From contig CAVTZF010000020.1 of assembly GCA_963739095.1 (NCBI GenBank), forward strand, positions 124,001-188,000: a DNA stretch of 64,000 nucleotides. Direction: 5' to 3'. The translations under genes and the position numbers were made by a program. Positions within the stretch are counted from its first letter, which is position 1, and each line of letters opens with the position of its first letter. Source of the stretch: JACVRW01 sp963739095 (GTDB lineage Bacteria > Actinomycetota > Thermoleophilia > Solirubrobacterales > Thermoleophilaceae). The notes under the pieces are model-generated. The model had not been told where the DNA came from. It did not search any database and saw only the letters and a program-made list of their open reading frames with translations. Positions 61,670-64,000 of this stretch are shown here, in pieces.

Positions 61670-62493
61670 GAGCTGGAGGCCTCCTTCTCGGTCTCCCCGG
61701 CGGGCTGGGCAGGCGCGGCTGCGGCGGCGGTGGCGGTGGCGGTGGGCTGCTCCTCGGGCTTCTTCTCCTCGGGCTTCTTCTCCGCCTCCGGCTCCTCCTT
61801 CTTCTCCTCCTCCGGCTCCTTCTTCTTCTCCTCTTCGGGAGCCGGCACCTCGAGCAGCGGGCCGGTCGAGGTCAGCCGGTTCGCGACGAACTCGAGGTCC
61901 GAGAGGTCCTGTGAGTAGAGCCGGTCGCGCACGAGCGAGATGCCGAAGGCGATCGCTCCGATCAGCAGGCCGATGACCGTCACGCTGAAGGCGACGCGCA
62001 GGTTGTCGGAGAGCTCCTGGACGTTGCCGGCGGCGAGCCCGGCCAGGGCGGGGGAGAGCGGGATAAGCGTCCCCATCAGGCCGAGCGCGGGGCCAGCGCG
62101 CACGAGGATGCGCGTGCGCTCGAGCCGCCGCAGCGAGACGAAGTCGTGCTCAACCAGCGCCTTGGACATCATGCTCTCGGCGTCCGGCTTGCCCCAGTCG
62201 TCGACGAGCCGCGCGAGCGTCCTGCCCATCGAGACGCTCCAGGCCACGGTCGAGAGCTCCCGGCGGGCGCGCTCGGCGCCGCCGCCCTCGACCAGCATCC
62301 GGCGCGTGCTCTCGGCGACGCTCCTGAGCCGCGTGATGTCGCGCCGGCGTCGGCGCGACAGCTCGACGAAGAACCCACCCAGCTCCACGAGGACGACCGC
62401 AAGCGCGAGCAGCGTGAGGATCAGCACCGGTACCCGGAGCGCCTCCGCGATCTCGAAGATCACATCGTTCACGGAGTCGGCAAAGAGGGGCAC
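61666..62493 (-). CDS. MotA/TolQ/ExbB-family proton channel
   Basis: A 275-residue membrane protein. The first helix (ALRVPVLILTLLALAVVLVEL), a long cytoplasmic loop and the paired helices (ARAGPALGLMGTLIPL-like, VAFSVTVIGLLIGAIAFGISL) match TolQ/ExbB. The GLMGTLIPL motif and the Thr/Ser residues of the last helices line the proton path in this family. An acidic/Lys-rich tail of about 70 residues (EEEKKKEPEEEKKEE) is unusual. It forms a force-generating pair with DUF2149 and probably powers a surface process involving the downstream PKD protein. Confidence 0.88.
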   Translation of the reverse strand: MPLFADSVNDVIFEIAEALRVPVLILTLLALAVVLVELGGFFVELSRRRRRDITRLRSVAESTRRMLVEGGGAERARRELSTVAWSVSMGRTLARLVDDWGKPDAESMMSKALVEHDFVSLRRLERTRILVRAGPALGLMGTLIPLSPALAGLAAGNVQELSDNLRVAFSVTVIGLLIGAIAFGISLVRDRLYSQDLSDLEFVANRLTSTGPLLEVPAPEEEKKKEPEEEKKEEPEAEKKPEEKKPEEQPTATATAAAAAPAQPAGETEKEASSS

Positions 62494-62563
62494 GAAGCGC
62501 GTGAGGCTAGCCTACGCCCGCGCGGCGGGAGGCCGCCGCCCGCGAACCCTCGAGAGGAGACCA

Positions 62564-62974
62564 ATGGACCGGACCCTGATCCTGGTCAAGCCGGATGCCT
62601 TCGCGCGCGGCCTGACCGGGGAGATCATCGCCCGCTTCGAGCGCAAGGGCCTGACGATCGTCGCGATGAAGCACATGACGGTCACGACCGAGCTGGCCGA
62701 GCAGCACTACGCCGAGCACGCCGAGAAGCCGTTCTTCGGCGACCTCGTCGAGTTCATCACCGGTGGGCCGCTGGTCGCTCTGGTGCTCGAGGGGTATGAG
62801 GCCGTCACGGCCGCGCGTCAGGTGATCGGCGCCACGAACCCGCTCGAGGCGGCGCCCGGGTCGATCCGCGGAGACCACGGCCTCGAGGTCCAGACCAACC
62901 TCGTGCACGGCTCCGACGCGAACGAGTCGGCCGCGCGCGAGATCGGGCTCTTCTTCCCCGAGCTGCAGGGCTGA
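62564..62974 (+). CDS. ndk: Nucleoside diphosphate kinase
   Basis: Transfers the gamma phosphate between nucleotides, 136 residues. It begins MDRTLILVKPDAFARGL. The phospho-histidine is in NLVHGSDANESAAREI, and the Arg/Thr nucleotide-binding residues (GATNPLEAAPGSIRGDHG) are present. GAGAGGAG lies upstream of ATG 62564. maf begins five bases after its stop. Confidence 0.96.
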   Translation: MDRTLILVKPDAFARGLTGEIIARFERKGLTIVAMKHMTVTTELAEQHYAEHAEKPFFGDLVEFITGGPLVALVLEGYEAVTAARQVIGATNPLEAAPGSIRGDHGLEVQTNLVHGSDANESAAREIGLFFPELQG

Positions 62975-62979
62975 CGCGC

Positions 62980-63516
62980 GTGCTCGTGCTCGCCTCGCGC
63001 TCACCCCGGAGGCGGGCCATCCTCGATCAGCTCGGCGTTGAGTTTCGCGTCAAGCCGCCGGAGGTCGAGGAGCTGAGCGAGGGCGAGCCGCGCGGGCTCG
63101 TGCTCGAGAACGCGCGCCGCAAGGCGGGCGCGGTCGAGGGCGAGCGCGTGCTCGGGGTCGACACGGCGGTCGTGCTCGACGGCCGGGCCTTCGGCAAACC
63201 AAGCGACGCCGCCGAGGCCGAGCGCTTCCTGCATGCCCTGTCCGGGCGCGAGCACGAGGTGATGAGCGCCATCGCAGTCCGCGACGCCGCCGGCGAGCGT
63301 TCAGACGTCGCCGTCACGCGCGTCCACTTCCGCGAGCTCGACGAGCGCACGATCGACTGGTACCTCTCGCGCGGCGAGTGGGCAGACTGCGCCGGCGGCT
63401 ACGCGATCCAGGGCAAGGGGGCCGCGCTCGTCGAGCAGATCGAGGGCGACTACTGGAACGTCGTGGGGCTCCCGGTCCCGCTGCTCCTGGGGCTCGTTCC
63501 GGACCTGCTCGGTTGA
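62980..63516 (+). CDS. maf: Maf-family nucleotide pyrophosphatase
   Basis: A 178-residue house-cleaning pyrophosphatase acting on non-canonical or UTP-type nucleotides. It begins LVLASRSPRRRAILDQLG and has VLGVDTAVVLDGRAFGKP (catalytic Asp), FLHALSGREHEV and WYLSRGEWADCAGGYAIQGKG. GTG 62980 fits the family start. It is coupled to ndk and followed by the mreB promoter region. Confidence 0.94.
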   Translation: MLVLASRSPRRRAILDQLGVEFRVKPPEVEELSEGEPRGLVLENARRKAGAVEGERVLGVDTAVVLDGRAFGKPSDAAEAERFLHALSGREHEVMSAIAVRDAAGERSDVAVTRVHFRELDERTIDWYLSRGEWADCAGGYAIQGKGAALVEQIEGDYWNVVGLPVPLLLGLVPDLLG

Positions 63517-63599
63517 CGCCGCAATTTGCAGCTATTTCGTGCGGTCTGACACACGCGGGCGAGCCCCTGCACCCGCTTCTCGCCTGAAAATCAGTCGGC

Positions 63600-63605
63600 T
63601 AGACT
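63600..63605 (+). promoter_or_regulatory. -10-like element upstream of mreB
   Basis: TAGACT about 97 bases before the mreB ATG, in an AT-richer patch (ATTTGCAGCTATTTCGTG at about 63524-63541 and TGAAAATCAGTC at about 63584-63595). The same TAGACT hexamer precedes clpP. The -35 region is not convincing. The leader between it and the ATG shows no recognised riboswitch. Confidence 0.4.
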
Positions 63606-63701
63606 GGTGCGCGCCGGCCGGCGGCGTCGCCGGCGCCCTTCAATGCGGCGCCGGGACTGTGTCGTTCCGCCCCGGCGCTTATCCTCACCTCCACAGCGCG
63701 A

Positions 63702-64000
63702 ATGGGCTTTTTCTCGTATCTCACCGGGATGGGCGGCCGTGACATGGCCGTCGATTTGGGGACCGCCAACACGCTCGTCTATGTCCGCGGCCGCGGCATC
63801 GTGCTCTCGGAGCCTTCGGTGGTCGCGATCGACTCGCGCACCAGCGAAGTGCACGCGGTGGGGATCGAGGCGAAGCGCATGCTCGGGCGCACTCCCGGCA
63901 CGATTCAGGCGATCCGCCCGCTCAAGGACGGCGTGATCGCCGACTTCGACGTGACCGAGCAGATGCTGCGCCACTTCATCCAGAAGGTGCACCAGAACCG
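63702..64000 (+). CDS. mreB: Rod-shape-determining protein MreB (3' partial)
   Basis: Actin-like cytoskeletal ATPase that positions cell-wall synthesis. The first 99 residues are visible: a short N-terminal extension, then phosphate-1 motif MAVDLGTANTLVYVRGRGIV, SEPSVVAID, AVGIEAKRMLGRTPGTIQAIRPLKDGVIADFDV and the start of helix TEQMLRHFIQKV. The frame is open at the window edge. Its presence suggests a rod-shaped cell, with mreCD and mrd genes likely beyond the edge. Confidence 0.94.
   Translation, partial: MGFFSYLTGMGGRDMAVDLGTANTLVYVRGRGIVLSEPSVVAIDSRTSEVHAVGIEAKRMLGRTPGTIQAIRPLKDGVIADFDVTEQMLRHFIQKVHQN

Overview
This is a very GC-rich (roughly 70% by eye), gene-dense bacterial chromosome segment. 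Frequent GTG starts, 4-base ATGA/GTGA gene overlaps and the gene set (type III glutamine synthetase, a giant NAD-glutamate dehydrogenase, tig-clpP-clpX, valS-folC-ndk-maf-mreB, many secreted Pro/Ala-rich proteins) suggest an actinobacterium, most likely of the Thermoleophilia/Solirubrobacterales type. That placement rests on gene content and style, not on a marker-gene comparison.

Layout. 1-9.3 kb: the 3' part of a choline-dehydrogenase-like GMC oxidoreductase, an ankyrin-repeat protein, a CapA-like protein, type III glutamine synthetase, an ABC-2 exporter pair and an NAD(P)-dependent reductase. 9.3-15.5 kb: a 1615-residue NAD-glutamate dehydrogenase, an SDR and a VOC protein. 15.5-25.5 kb: a complete selenocysteine island. 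fdhD, selD, tRNA-Sec (selC) and selB run leftward; a formate dehydrogenase operon and selA run rightward from the same divergent control region. The dehydrogenase has an in-frame UGA (19285-19287) inside its active-site motif, followed by a SECIS-like hairpin. Its alpha subunit is split: the N-terminal Fe-S part is encoded two genes downstream of the catalytic part. 25.6-36.9 kb: small metabolic and stress operons, including an ArsR-MFS-dioxygenase operon with a double palindromic operator and a DUF1800-DUF1501-cupredoxin operon. 37-48 kb: amidase, RNase D, metallopeptidase, an unusual carboxypeptidase/amidase fusion, trigger factor, a DUF559 protein, clpP, clpX, a metallo-hydrolase and an XRE/nucleotidyltransferase pair. 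49-54 kb: a secreted protein built of 11-residue repeats, followed by a membrane protein that joins peptidoglycan-binding domains to a serine-recombinase domain lacking its catalytic serine. 54-64 kb: valS, folC, a membrane hydrolase, small membrane proteins, a MotA/TolQ-DUF2149-secreted protein operon, ndk, maf and the start of mreB.

A caution applies to the whole window. At least a dozen genes with recognisable families carry single-base frame breaks (selB, selD, fdhD, the 11-residue-repeat gene, the DUF559 gene, the reductase at 8.1 kb, a membrane protein at 27.6 kb and others), although the largest housekeeping genes are intact. Sequencing or assembly indels are the simplest reading; real decay, particularly of the selenium genes, cannot be excluded. 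Where a family-consistent end is visible in another frame, that end is given and the break is described.
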